Positions 54,740 to 63,300 of a DNA stretch of 64,000 nt are shown here, one piece after another. The notes beneath the pieces were generated by a model. The model was not told the origin of the DNA, made no database searches, and saw only the letters and a program-made list of their open reading frames with translations. The first letter of the stretch is position 1. Every line of letters begins with the position of its first letter. The position numbers were made by a program, and so were the translations under genes. Source of the stretch: UBA966 sp046350355 (GTDB lineage: Bacteria; Planctomycetota; Phycisphaerae; Phycisphaerales; SM1A02); assembly GCA_046350355.1 (NCBI GenBank), contig JAXMAN010000001.1, positions 682,001-746,000 on the forward strand, written 5' to 3'.

Positions 54740-56149
54740 TCATTGGGACGGGTTGCGTCCGGGGGCGGGCGTGGGCCCGGTCGCGGGCTTCGCGCCGGCT
54801 GGCGCGGGCTTCGCGCCGCTGGACGCCGGCTTCGCGCCCCCGGCCTTCGCGGGCGCGGGCTTGCCGGCCGCGGCGGCGGGCTTCGGCGCCGCGGCGGCGG
54901 GCGTCGTCGGCGGGGGCAGGCCGGCGTCGGCCTGCGCGGCCTCGGGGTTGATCGTCAGGCGTGCCACCTCGAGCTGGTTGCCGGTGGTGCGCATCGCCAG
55001 GAGCTGCATCTGGTCGGTGATCGTCGGACGCGTGATCCAGGCGCCGTCGGTGAGCTGGCGCACGGGCAGCTCGCGCGGCCCCAGGCGCTGTCGTCCGAGC
55101 AGCGCGGGCGTTGTCACCAGCACGTTGGCCGCGTCCAGCGGGGTGGCGGCGGCGGTGCCTTCCGCGAGCAGCTCCAGCGTGCCGCCGGGCGCCCACAGCG
55201 CCATGCGTCCGCGTTCGGGCAGCCAGAGCGCGATGCGCTCGCGTCCCAGCGGCGACGCGCTCATGCCGCCCACGGGCAGCATGGTGCGCACCGCCAGCGT
55301 CAGGTTCGCGCGCAGCGAGAGGACCTCCACGCCCAGCGGACCACGCAGCGCGTTCTCCGGCGGAAGGCCGTCGCGGCCGAAGGGGATCCACGCCACCACC
55401 AGCGAGGGCACCTCCAGGCGCAGCGCGAAGAGTCCCGTGCCGTCGCCCGCGAAGACCGGCATGAGCCATGACTGCCCCGGCTCGCCCGCGAGCACGCGAC
55501 GGCGCCCGCCGCGGTCGATCACGAGCTGCCAGTCGCCACCCTCGGGCGGGCGGCGGCACCAGGCGAGCGACCCGTCGGGAAACGCCGTCGCGAAGGCGTT
55601 GGTCCATTCGTCGGCGACCACCGGGCGCGGCGCGGCGCCGTTCCAGCCCGCGATCGCGATCTCGCGCGTCCCGTCGGCGCGCGGGCGCTCGACGAGGTAG
55701 CCCTCGGCGGTCGCGGCGCGCCCCAGCAGCCATGCGCCCTCGAGGGTCGCCAGCGGCGTGCCGGGGGCCTGCGGATCCAGCGAGACCGACTCGATCCGCG
55801 AGGCCAGTCCCTGCGGCGGCAGCGGGTCGCCGACCATCAGCGCCCAGTCCGCGGTCGTCGCCGTCTGCACCGCCAGCCGCGTCCCGTCGGGGGAGGGGAC
55901 GGGGAAGGTGCGCCCGTCGAAGCGCATCCGCGTCAGCGGCGCGAGCGTGCCCTCGCGCGGCGCGTCGCGCTTGCCGCTCTCGTCGACGATGACCGTGCGC
56001 ACGCCGCTGGGATCGGGGGGCGGCCCGATGTCGTAGTGCTCCGCGACCACGGTGCGCTGCTGGCAGCCCGCCGCGGCGAGCGCGGCGCCAAGGACAAGGG
56101 CGGCCGTCGTGGCCGCCCTTGGGGTTCCTGGTGGTGCGTGGATGCGCAT
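54740..56149 (-). CDS. Lipoprotein with TolB-like propeller, unknown function
   Basis: 469 residues. Signal peptide with lipobox LAAAGC at about 24-29. The middle has blade-like repeats (FPVPSPDGTRLAVQT, WLLGRAATAEGYLVERP, GGRRRVLAGEPGQS, MRTTGNQLEVARLTI) as in TolB or lipoprotein LpqB-like propellers. The C-terminal 70 residues are a Pro/Ala/Lys repeat tail (GAKPAPAGAKPA). It ends the secretion operon, 28 bp after gspD, so it may help anchor or assemble the secretin. That role is inferred from position only. Confidence 0.7.
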   Translation of the reverse strand: MRIHAPPGTPRAATTAALVLGAALAAAGCQQRTVVAEHYDIGPPPDPSGVRTVIVDESGKRDAPREGTLAPLTRMRFDGRTFPVPSPDGTRLAVQTATTADWALMVGDPLPPQGLASRIESVSLDPQAPGTPLATLEGAWLLGRAATAEGYLVERPRADGTREIAIAGWNGAAPRPVVADEWTNAFATAFPDGSLAWCRRPPEGGDWQLVIDRGGRRRVLAGEPGQSWLMPVFAGDGTGLFALRLEVPSLVVAWIPFGRDGLPPENALRGPLGVEVLSLRANLTLAVRTMLPVGGMSASPLGRERIALWLPERGRMALWAPGGTLELLAEGTAAATPLDAANVLVTTPALLGRQRLGPRELPVRQLTDGAWITRPTITDQMQLLAMRTTGNQLEVARLTINPEAAQADAGLPPPTTPAAAAPKPAAAAGKPAPAKAGGAKPASSGAKPAPAGAKPATGPTPAPGRNPSQ

Positions 56150-56177
56150 CGTGCCCTCGCGCGCCGTGCGCGGCGCG

Positions 56178-59100
56178 TCACTCGGTCGAGCTCGCCGCGG
56201 GGGCGCTGCCCGGCGCGGGCGCCGGCGTGCCGGCGGGCGCGGCGGGGGAGCCCGCGGCGGTGGGCGCGGTCTTCGCGGGACCGGCCGCGACGGTGCCCGC
56301 CTTCGGCGGCGCCGCGGTCGATCCGCCGGGGGCCGGCGCCTTCGGGTTCGCGGGCGCGGTCGGCGCGAGCTTCACCGGCGCGGGCGGCTGGCTCGAGTCC
56401 GGTCCCTGCTGGAACTGGATCGGGTTCAGCGGGTTCGCGGGGTTGATCGGGTCGGGCGAGCCGTCGCCGATCAGCATCTTCGCGCGTCCGACCTCCTTCG
56501 CCGACATCTCGTTGAGCGGCTTGACCAGCTCGCGCAGGCGGTCGCGCTCGCCGGCGTTGTAGTTGCGGTCGTTCTCGTCGGGGTTGTCGACGACGACGGG
56601 CGTCACGAAGACCACGAGCTCGGTCGTGCTCTTGGTGTTGTCCGTGCTCGCGAAGACCCAGTCCAGCACCGGGACATCGCCCAGGAACGGGACCTTGGTC
56701 TTGATCTTGTTCTCCGTCTCCTTGCGGATGCCGCTGAGCACGATGGTCTGGCCGTTCTTGACGGTGATCGTCGTGTTGGTCTGGCGGCGGTCGATGACGG
56801 GGTTGTTGCCGACGCCGACCTGCGTCAGGTTGACGTTGGAGAGGAGCACCTCGATCTGCATCGCCACGTTTCGGTCCTTGGTGATGCGCGGACGCACGTT
56901 GAGGCCGATGCCCACGGGGATCTGCTCGAAGGTCGCGTTGACGCCGCCGCCCGTGTTCAGGTCGGTGACGTTGGAGTTCTGGAAGGGCACGTCCTGGCCC
57001 TGGAAGAACTTCGCCTCCTTGTTGTCGCTCGTGAAGACGCGCGGCTGCTGGAGGATGCGCACCGTCGTCTGCTCGGCGAGCGCCTGCAGCACGACGTTCG
57101 CGTCGATGTTGAAGGCGAGCGCGCTGGTGGTCAGGTCGGGCGGGAAGATGTCGTTCTTGGTGCCCTTGAAGATCGCGCCGCTGTCGCCGGTGACGACGAT
57201 GGCGTTGTTGGGGTTGGTGGGCTGCACGCCCTTGCCCCACTTGATGCCGAACTGGAGCTCGTCGCCGAGCTGGACCTCGGCGAGGATGACGTTGATCATC
57301 ACCTGGCGGCCCGGCTTGTCCAGGTCGCTGACGATCTGCGCGAGGCTCTCCTGGATCTCCTGCGGGGCCAGGATGAGCAGCGAGTTCTGCCCCGCGTTGG
57401 GGACGACGCGGCTCTTGCCCACGAGCGCGCTCACCTCGGTCTCGGTGTCGCCGCCGGCGCGGCCTCCCTGCCAGGGGAACTGGATCTGCCCGGCCTGCTG
57501 CCCGCCGCCGGTGTTGGTGTTGCCGCTGGCGAAGGCGTTGTTGTTGCTCACGCCGTTCTGCGACGAGCTCGCGCTCGCGCCGCCGGCGCTCCGGAAGTCG
57601 ATGCCCGACAGGCCTTCCTGGGGCGCGCGGATCGAGGCGCTCGCGCCCGTCTGCGCGAGCAGCGCGTTCAGGATCTCCGCGACCTCGACCGCGCTGGCGT
57701 GCTTCAGCGCGATGTTGCGCGGCATGCCCGCCTGCAGCGGCTGGTCGATCTGCGCGACCATCTCGTCGAGCCAGAGGAAGTTGTCGGGGGTCTTGCTGAC
57801 GACGATGAGGCGGTTGGAGTCGGGGTACGCCTCGATCTTGAAGATGTTGGCGATCGCCACGTCGGCGCCCGACTCGCTGCCGGAGCCTCCGCCGAGGCCG
57901 CCGATGCGCTGCACGCCTCCCGCGGCCGCGCCACGGCCCGCCTGGCCGGTGCGCCGCGCGCCGCCGCCGCTCGCGCCGCCCTCCAGGAGCGACTGCAGCA
58001 CGGCCTGCACCTTCAGCGGGTCCGTGTACTTGAGCTCGTAGGTGCGGAAGATCGGCTGCTCGTCGTTGGAGCGCGGCGCATCGAGCACGGAGATCAGCGC
58101 CTCGATCTCCTTCATGATGTTCGGCTCGGCGCGGATCGTCATGCTGTTGGTCGCGGGAAGCACGGTCACCACGAGCTGCTCGCTCGTGCCCACCAGCTCG
58201 CCGGAGCCCTGCTGCTGGCCGGGGCGGCCGCGCTGCTGCCCCTGCTGCTGTCCGCCGGCCGCACCGCCCGCGCGCGGCGTCGAGGCGCCGCCCGTCGGCG
58301 CGCGCGCCGAGAAGAGGTCGGTGATGATCCCCGCGATGGTCTGCGCGTCCTGGTAGGCGAGCTTGATCGTCTTGGTGCGCACGTCCACGTACGCGGTGAC
58401 GTCGAGCAGGTCGATCAGGCGCTGCAGGCGCTTGGCCAGCGCGATGTCGCCCTCGAGGATGATCTGGTTCGAGTTGTTGTCCACCTGCAGCGAGGCGTAG
58501 CTGGGAAGGGAGTCCTGCAGCCGCTCGTAGACCTGCGAGGCCTTGGTGTTCTTGATCCGGAAGACCTTGATGACGATGTTGCCGTTCTCGGGGAGGGCGT
58601 TGATCTCCACGTCGGGCCCGAGCACCTTCGCCGGCTGGAGCTGGTTGAGCTCCGTCAGGTTGTCGATGAGGATCATCTCCTCCGTCTCGACGACGCCGAG
58701 GCCGTTGAGGCGGAAGGCCTGGAAGATCAGGTTGAGCGCCTCGCTCTTGCGCATCAGCTTGTCGCTGACGATGGTGATCTTGATCGGCGCGAGCGCGGTC
58801 TGCTTGGGGATCACCACCTTGCCCGTCCAGAGCGAGATGGTGTCGATGAGCGACTTGATCTCCTGCTCGCGGAACTGCAGGCCGACGAGCTCGTCCTTGC
58901 CGCCGTCCTTGCGGCCGCCCGCGGGGCCGTTGCCGCGGTGGAGCGCGCCGTTGGCGGCGCCGCCGGCGGCGGGGGGGACCGCCGGTGCCACGGCGGGCGC
59001 GGGGACGGCCGCCGCGCCGGTCTCGGCGCCGCCGGCGGCCGGCTTGGTGGCCTCCTCGGCGGGCGGTGCGGTCTGCGGGGACTCCTGCGCGGTCGGGAGC

Positions 59101-59183
59101 GCGAGGACCGCTCCGGGGGTGGCGAGGGTCGCAATCAGCAGGGCGATCGAGGAGCTGAGTCGGATCTTCACGGTGGTCTCCAC
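56178..59183 (-). CDS. gspD: Type II secretion system secretin GspD
   Basis: 1001 residues from GTG 59183; a GTG at 59171 is equally possible because it begins MKIRLSSSIAL. Signal peptide, N0 domain (about 75-150: LVGLQFREQEIKSLIDTISL), three to four N-type KH-like domains (IMTIRAEPNIMKEIEALI, NFLWLDEMVAQIDQ), then the secretin homology domain (VNVILAEVQLGDELQFGIKWG, NVRPRITKDRNVAMQIEVLL, VPFLGDVPVLDWVF). Gly/Gln-rich inserts lie between N domains. The last 100 residues are Pro/Ala-rich. It forms the outer-membrane channel of the operon. Confidence 0.9.
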   Translation of the reverse strand: METTVKIRLSSSIALLIATLATPGAVLALPTAQESPQTAPPAEEATKPAAGGAETGAAAVPAPAVAPAVPPAAGGAANGALHRGNGPAGGRKDGGKDELVGLQFREQEIKSLIDTISLWTGKVVIPKQTALAPIKITIVSDKLMRKSEALNLIFQAFRLNGLGVVETEEMILIDNLTELNQLQPAKVLGPDVEINALPENGNIVIKVFRIKNTKASQVYERLQDSLPSYASLQVDNNSNQIILEGDIALAKRLQRLIDLLDVTAYVDVRTKTIKLAYQDAQTIAGIITDLFSARAPTGGASTPRAGGAAGGQQQGQQRGRPGQQQGSGELVGTSEQLVVTVLPATNSMTIRAEPNIMKEIEALISVLDAPRSNDEQPIFRTYELKYTDPLKVQAVLQSLLEGGASGGGARRTGQAGRGAAAGGVQRIGGLGGGSGSESGADVAIANIFKIEAYPDSNRLIVVSKTPDNFLWLDEMVAQIDQPLQAGMPRNIALKHASAVEVAEILNALLAQTGASASIRAPQEGLSGIDFRSAGGASASSSQNGVSNNNAFASGNTNTGGGQQAGQIQFPWQGGRAGGDTETEVSALVGKSRVVPNAGQNSLLILAPQEIQESLAQIVSDLDKPGRQVMINVILAEVQLGDELQFGIKWGKGVQPTNPNNAIVVTGDSGAIFKGTKNDIFPPDLTTSALAFNIDANVVLQALAEQTTVRILQQPRVFTSDNKEAKFFQGQDVPFQNSNVTDLNTGGGVNATFEQIPVGIGLNVRPRITKDRNVAMQIEVLLSNVNLTQVGVGNNPVIDRRQTNTTITVKNGQTIVLSGIRKETENKIKTKVPFLGDVPVLDWVFASTDNTKSTTELVVFVTPVVVDNPDENDRNYNAGERDRLRELVKPLNEMSAKEVGRAKMLIGDGSPDPINPANPLNPIQFQQGPDSSQPPAPVKLAPTAPANPKAPAPGGSTAAPPKAGTVAAGPAKTAPTAAGSPAAPAGTPAPAPGSAPAASSTE

Positions 59184-59299
59184 GGTGCGGCTTGGGTTCT
59201 ATCGGCAAAACGTCCGACAACGACCGCAACCGGCAGCGGGGAGAGAACGCCGCCCCCCCGGGGGCATTGCCGACGTCGCCTCGGGTTGGAGGTGGACTG

Positions 59300-60373
59300 C
59301 TAGCGGTTTCCGCCCTGAAGCTGCTCGTAGCGCTGCATGAGGAGGCGCTCCTCGCCATCCATGCGCTGCATCGTCCCCCGCTCCAGGTTCGGCAGGCCCC
59401 GGGCCTGCGCGATCTGGTCGAGGGCGGAACGCACGCCCGCCATGTCCATCTGGGCGATCTGCCCGGCAGTCAGGGCCGCCGGGACCGCTGGGGCGGCCTG
59501 GTTGGTCTTCAGGCCCGCCGAGTTGTCGGTGCCGGAGTTGGCGCCGGCGGCCGCGCTCTCGCCGCCCGCGGGGGCACCCGCAGGCGCGCCCGCCGGTGCA
59601 TTGGCGGGATCCGCCGCGCCGGGGGCCGGGGGGCGGCCGCCGGGACCGCCTTCCGGCCGTGCGCCGGGACCCGCGCCGGGCGTCGCGCCCGGACCCGCCC
59701 CGGGACCCGATCCGGGGCTCGGACGCCCGCCGGCGCCCGGCGCGCCGGGACGCCCGCCGGCGCCCAGGCCGGAGCCCGCCCCGCCGGCGCTTCCCGCGCC
59801 GCCGTTGGCGGGGGCCGTCGTGATCCCCGAAGGCGGCACCGCCGAGGTCACGGGGCTGAAGATGCTGTCGCTGGGCTTGCTCCCGATGGGAACCTCGTAG
59901 AGCTTGGTCTTGTGCTTGAGCTTCAGCAGCCAGGGGGAGACGATCTCGACGACCGTCACGCCGTCGGACTCCTTGCCCAGCTCGATGGTGCGTCCGCCTT
60001 CGAAGTAGACGACCTGCCCGAGCAGTCCGATCGGCTTCGGACCCGTGTACTCCACCGGCGGCGGGGGCGGCGGCGGAGGGGGCGTCGGCGGCGGAGGGGG
60101 CGGCGGCGGCGGCGGGATGCGCTTCCAGTCCGAGGGCGGGAAGAAGAGGTAGCGCCCCTCGAATCGCTTGCGGTTGCTCGTCGCCTCGGTCTTCGTCGCC
60201 AGCGCGGTCGAGACATCGACCTTGTCGGCGTGCGCGCTCGGACGCAGCAGCGCCAGCAGGAGCGCCGTCAGGTGGACCAGGAGGATGGTCGCCGCGACCG
60301 CACCCAGCGCCAGCGCGACGAGGAGCGTCCCCGACCAGCGGACGCCCGATGGCATGCGAAGCTGCAGGTTCAT
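59300..60373 (-). CDS. GspC-like inner-membrane protein with proline-rich linker
   Basis: 357 residues from the ATG at 60373, which overlaps the gspM stop. One membrane helix (about 14-45), then a linker with a run of about 20 prolines broken once by Thr, then an HR-like domain (IGLLGQVVYFEGGRTIELGK, VTVVEIVSPWLLKLKHKTKL) matching the homology region of GspC/GspP that contacts the secretin. A long Gly/Pro/Ala tail follows, and a C-terminal helix with GVRSALDQIAQARGL. Gene position between gspM and gspD fits GspC. Confidence 0.65.
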   Translation of the reverse strand: MNLQLRMPSGVRWSGTLLVALALGAVAATILLVHLTALLLALLRPSAHADKVDVSTALATKTEATSNRKRFEGRYLFFPPSDWKRIPPPPPPPPPPTPPPPPPPPPVEYTGPKPIGLLGQVVYFEGGRTIELGKESDGVTVVEIVSPWLLKLKHKTKLYEVPIGSKPSDSIFSPVTSAVPPSGITTAPANGGAGSAGGAGSGLGAGGRPGAPGAGGRPSPGSGPGAGPGATPGAGPGARPEGGPGGRPPAPGAADPANAPAGAPAGAPAGGESAAAGANSGTDNSAGLKTNQAAPAVPAALTAGQIAQMDMAGVRSALDQIAQARGLPNLERGTMQRMDGEERLLMQRYEQLQGGNR

Positions 60374-61053
60374 GAGCCGCTCCTGCGCGAGCCCGCGCCG
60401 ACGACCCACGCCTCGAGCGTCGCCTGCACGGTGATCTTCCGGTTGGCGTCGTTCTTCTGCAGGCGGATCGCGCTGATGCAGTCGACGCCGGGGTGCATCT
60501 CGAAGTCGAGCAGGATCTTGGGGAGCTCGTCGGCGGTGGTGTCGAACTTCACCTCGGCCTGCACGCGCTCGAGGTTGCCGCCCAGCGTCTCGGTGTCCGC
60601 ATCCTTGATGCGCTGGCCCGTGCGCGACTCGTAGCTGCAGACGAAGTGGTGCGCCTTCGAGACGTCGTTGATCGCGCGGGCGAGCTCCTGGCGGCCGCGC
60701 GCCGCGTCCACGGGGACATCGACGGGGCCGAAGGTCGCGGCGTTGCGGCGGAGCTCGTTCGTGACGCTCTCCGCGCGTGCGGCGTCGCGCGCGAGCGCCG
60801 CCTCGATCTGGTCCGACTCCTTCGACCACTCCGCGGCGACCTGCCAGCTCAGCGTGTTGACGGCCATGCCCGCGAGCACGACGCCCACCGCGCCCAGCAG
60901 CCAGCGCTGGCGGACCGGGAGCGCCATGAACTTCGCGATCATGTCGTCCCACTGCTCGCGCATGGAGCGGCGGGGCGCACGGGGCGCGGGATCGGCCGCG
61001 GCCGGATCGGGCGCGGCATCGGGGGTGTGGGCGTTGGCGGGGAGGTTCGTCAT
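60370..61053 (-). CDS. gspM: GspM/PilO-like inner-membrane assembly protein
   Basis: 227 residues from the ATG at 61053. A charged N-terminus, one membrane helix (about 50-75, WLLGAVGVVLAGMAVNTL), a short coiled-coil (KESDQIEAALARDAARAES), then a ferredoxin-like domain ending in DEL-PKILLDFE and AIRLQKNDA, as in GspM. It overlaps the next gene by ATGA and follows gspL after 14 bp. Confidence 0.75.
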   Translation of the reverse strand: MTNLPANAHTPDAAPDPAAADPAPRAPRRSMREQWDDMIAKFMALPVRQRWLLGAVGVVLAGMAVNTLSWQVAAEWSKESDQIEAALARDAARAESVTNELRRNAATFGPVDVPVDAARGRQELARAINDVSKAHHFVCSYESRTGQRIKDADTETLGGNLERVQAEVKFDTTADELPKILLDFEMHPGVDCISAIRLQKNDANRKITVQATLEAWVVGAGSRRSGS

Positions 61054-61067
61054 CGGAAGATCCGCGC

Positions 61068-63296
61068 TCAGTCGCGCTTGCACCGTTCCAGGAGGAGATC
61101 GAACTCGGACTTCAGGCGCGCCCTCACCGCCTCGTCGAGGTCGGCGCGGCTGCGCTGGCGGCTCACCACCACGAGCGCCGCGCGCGCCTCTTCCTTGCTC
61201 ATCGCGTTGATCTCGGCGGCAGTCATCGGCGCCGGAGGCGGCTCGGGCTCGTTCGATCCGCCGGGGACGCCGCCGCCGCGCGTGGCGAAGCGGCCGCTGC
61301 CTGCGCCGCCCGCGCGCGCCGCGCGCGAGCCGCCCGACTCGCCGGCCGCGCCCTCGGGGCCCGCCGGAGAACCGGGGGTGGCCGTCGCCGGAGCGCCCGG
61401 GGTCGCCGTCGCCGGAGCGCCGGACTCGTGCGCCGCGCCCGCGGTGGCAGTGTCCCCTTCGTGCGCCGCGTCGGCCGCGCCGCCCGCGCCTCGGCTGCCG
61501 CGCGAACCGCGCGACGAACCCGCGCTGCCCGCCCCGCGCCGCGAGGATCCCTCGCGCGCCGAGGCGTGCTCGCCGCCGGCCGGGGGCGTCGCCGAGGCGA
61601 CCGCCGTCCCGCTGCCGGAGCGGTTTCCGTTGGCGGCGCCCGAGGCGCCGGCCGCGCCGTCGGTCTCGCCATGCTCCGCCTGCGCGGTGCGGCTGCCCGA
61701 CGCGCTGCCCGCGCCCGCGCCCGCCTTGCCCGCGCCGCTCGCCGCGCCGCCGTCGCCCTCGACCGGATCGAGTCCGGAGGCGACGCGGTCGACGTCCGCG
61801 GGCGGCGCGCCGTAGCGGCGCTCGCGCATCGACTTGGCCTCGAAGTCCTGGCCCGGCTTGAACGCCACGCGCATGGTCGGCTTCACCGCGACCGCGCTGA
61901 TCGTGAACTCCTGGTAGCCCTGCTGGCTCGGCAGCTCCGAATTGCGCACGATGTTCTCGAAGGCGCCGGTCTCGCGCATCTGCTCCTCCATCGCGAGGAT
62001 GACTTCGGAGCTCTGCTGTCCGCCGGCGCCGCGCGCGCGGCCGCGCACGGTGACCGCCTGGCCCTTGGGGCCCTGGGCGATGTTGACGAAGTCGACCTCG
62101 ACCCCGTCGGGCGCGGTGCACGCCAGGTCGGAGAGGGACTTGAGCATCGAGGCGCTGTGCCGCGAGAGCACGCGGTAGAGCGCCTGCTTCTTCTTCTCGG
62201 TCTCCTCGGCGCGGCGGTAGGCCTGCAGGTCCGGCAGCTTCCAGCGCAGCACCAGCAGGCGCGCGCCCTCGAAGGCCAGCGGCCCGAGCGCGATCGTCAG
62301 CAGGCTCGCGACCAGGATGCGCCGGGCGGTGCGCGGCTCGGCCACGCGGTTGAGCAGCGAGGCGACGCGGTCCGCGCGCACGCGCGACTCCCCCGAGCGC
62401 AGCGCCGTCAGCGCCGTGGCGCCGTCGCACGCCGCCAGCGCGGTGCCGGCGAGCAGCCCGTGCTCGCGCCACCATTGCGCGTCGGGCCTCGCCGCGGCGC
62501 CGCGCACCAGCGCGCAGAGGCGCGGTAGGTCCGAGGCCATGCAGCCGAATCCGCCGCCCAGCGCGGGCGCCGCGGCGTCGCGCGCCTGCGCGAGCACCAG
62601 CGGGATCTCGTCCGCGGGCACGCCCGCGTGGACGCACGCCTCGCCGACGGCGCGCAGCACGTCCGATTCCTCGATCGCCGCGCCCTCGCCGCCGGCGCGC
62701 ACGACGCGCGCGAGCAGGCCGCGGCTGGTCGGCGCGCAGATGGTCACCGCGCCGCGTTCGGCGTCGACGGAGACGAGCGGTCCCTCCGCGGCCGCCGAGA
62801 GCGCCGCGAGCGCGGCGATGCCGGGGGCGAAGGTGGGCTCGAAGCCCTCGGGAAGTCCCGCGGGGACCTCGGGGATGCGGTCGTCGGCGGGCCACTCGGC
62901 GATGATGCCGGTGCGGATGCGCTCGCCGCGCTCGCGCGGCAGCAGCGCCGCGCCGACGCGCCACGACGGGGTCCGGCCCAGGATGAAGGTGGTGGCGTTG
63001 AGCTGCAGCGCGCTCTCGAGCCGTCCCTCGTCCGCGGCGGGGAGCTGCACGGCGCGCACGATGACGTCGGCGCTGGGCAGGCAGACCACGCAGCGGGCGG
63101 CGAGCTGCGACCCGACCCACTCGCCCGCGGCCGCGTCGCCCGCGTCGAAGCGGCGCATCGCGACGATCTCCGCTCCGGGCTCCTGCGCGCTGGCGATCAG
63201 CGCCTCGAAGCCCGAGGCGGTGCGCTGGAAGACCGCCACGAGCCGGGGATCGGCCTGCGGTGCCTGCGGCTTGTTCTGTCGCCTGGGGAACTTCAC
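61068..63296 (-). CDS. gspL: GspL/PilM-PilN-like fusion of the secretion system
   Basis: 742 residues. The N-terminal about 310 residues have an actin-like ATPase layout (LVAVFQRTASGFEALIAS, VCLPSADVIVRAVQLP, RVGAALLPRERGERIRTG), as in GspL/PilM. One membrane helix (about 323-345, RILVASLLTIALGPLAFEG) follows, then a coiled-coil and a PilN-like ferredoxin domain (KSLSDLACTAPDGVEVDF, VTVRGRARG). From about residue 520 to 720 is a Gly/Ala/Ser/Thr low-complexity stretch, then a short helical end. The long tail is unusual for GspL. Confidence 0.7.
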   Translation of the reverse strand: MKFPRRQNKPQAPQADPRLVAVFQRTASGFEALIASAQEPGAEIVAMRRFDAGDAAAGEWVGSQLAARCVVCLPSADVIVRAVQLPAADEGRLESALQLNATTFILGRTPSWRVGAALLPRERGERIRTGIIAEWPADDRIPEVPAGLPEGFEPTFAPGIAALAALSAAAEGPLVSVDAERGAVTICAPTSRGLLARVVRAGGEGAAIEESDVLRAVGEACVHAGVPADEIPLVLAQARDAAAPALGGGFGCMASDLPRLCALVRGAAARPDAQWWREHGLLAGTALAACDGATALTALRSGESRVRADRVASLLNRVAEPRTARRILVASLLTIALGPLAFEGARLLVLRWKLPDLQAYRRAEETEKKKQALYRVLSRHSASMLKSLSDLACTAPDGVEVDFVNIAQGPKGQAVTVRGRARGAGGQQSSEVILAMEEQMRETGAFENIVRNSELPSQQGYQEFTISAVAVKPTMRVAFKPGQDFEAKSMRERRYGAPPADVDRVASGLDPVEGDGGAASGAGKAGAGAGSASGSRTAQAEHGETDGAAGASGAANGNRSGSGTAVASATPPAGGEHASAREGSSRRGAGSAGSSRGSRGSRGAGGAADAAHEGDTATAGAAHESGAPATATPGAPATATPGSPAGPEGAAGESGGSRAARAGGAGSGRFATRGGGVPGGSNEPEPPPAPMTAAEINAMSKEEARAALVVVSRQRSRADLDEAVRARLKSEFDLLLERCKRD

Positions 63297-63300
63297 GGGT

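Noticed and set aside
59183..59303. Possible separate small gene between gspD and the GspC-like gene.
   Set aside because: The 116-bp gap has only a short Gly/Pro-coding stretch on either strand and no start with a ribosome site or -10 box that makes sense.
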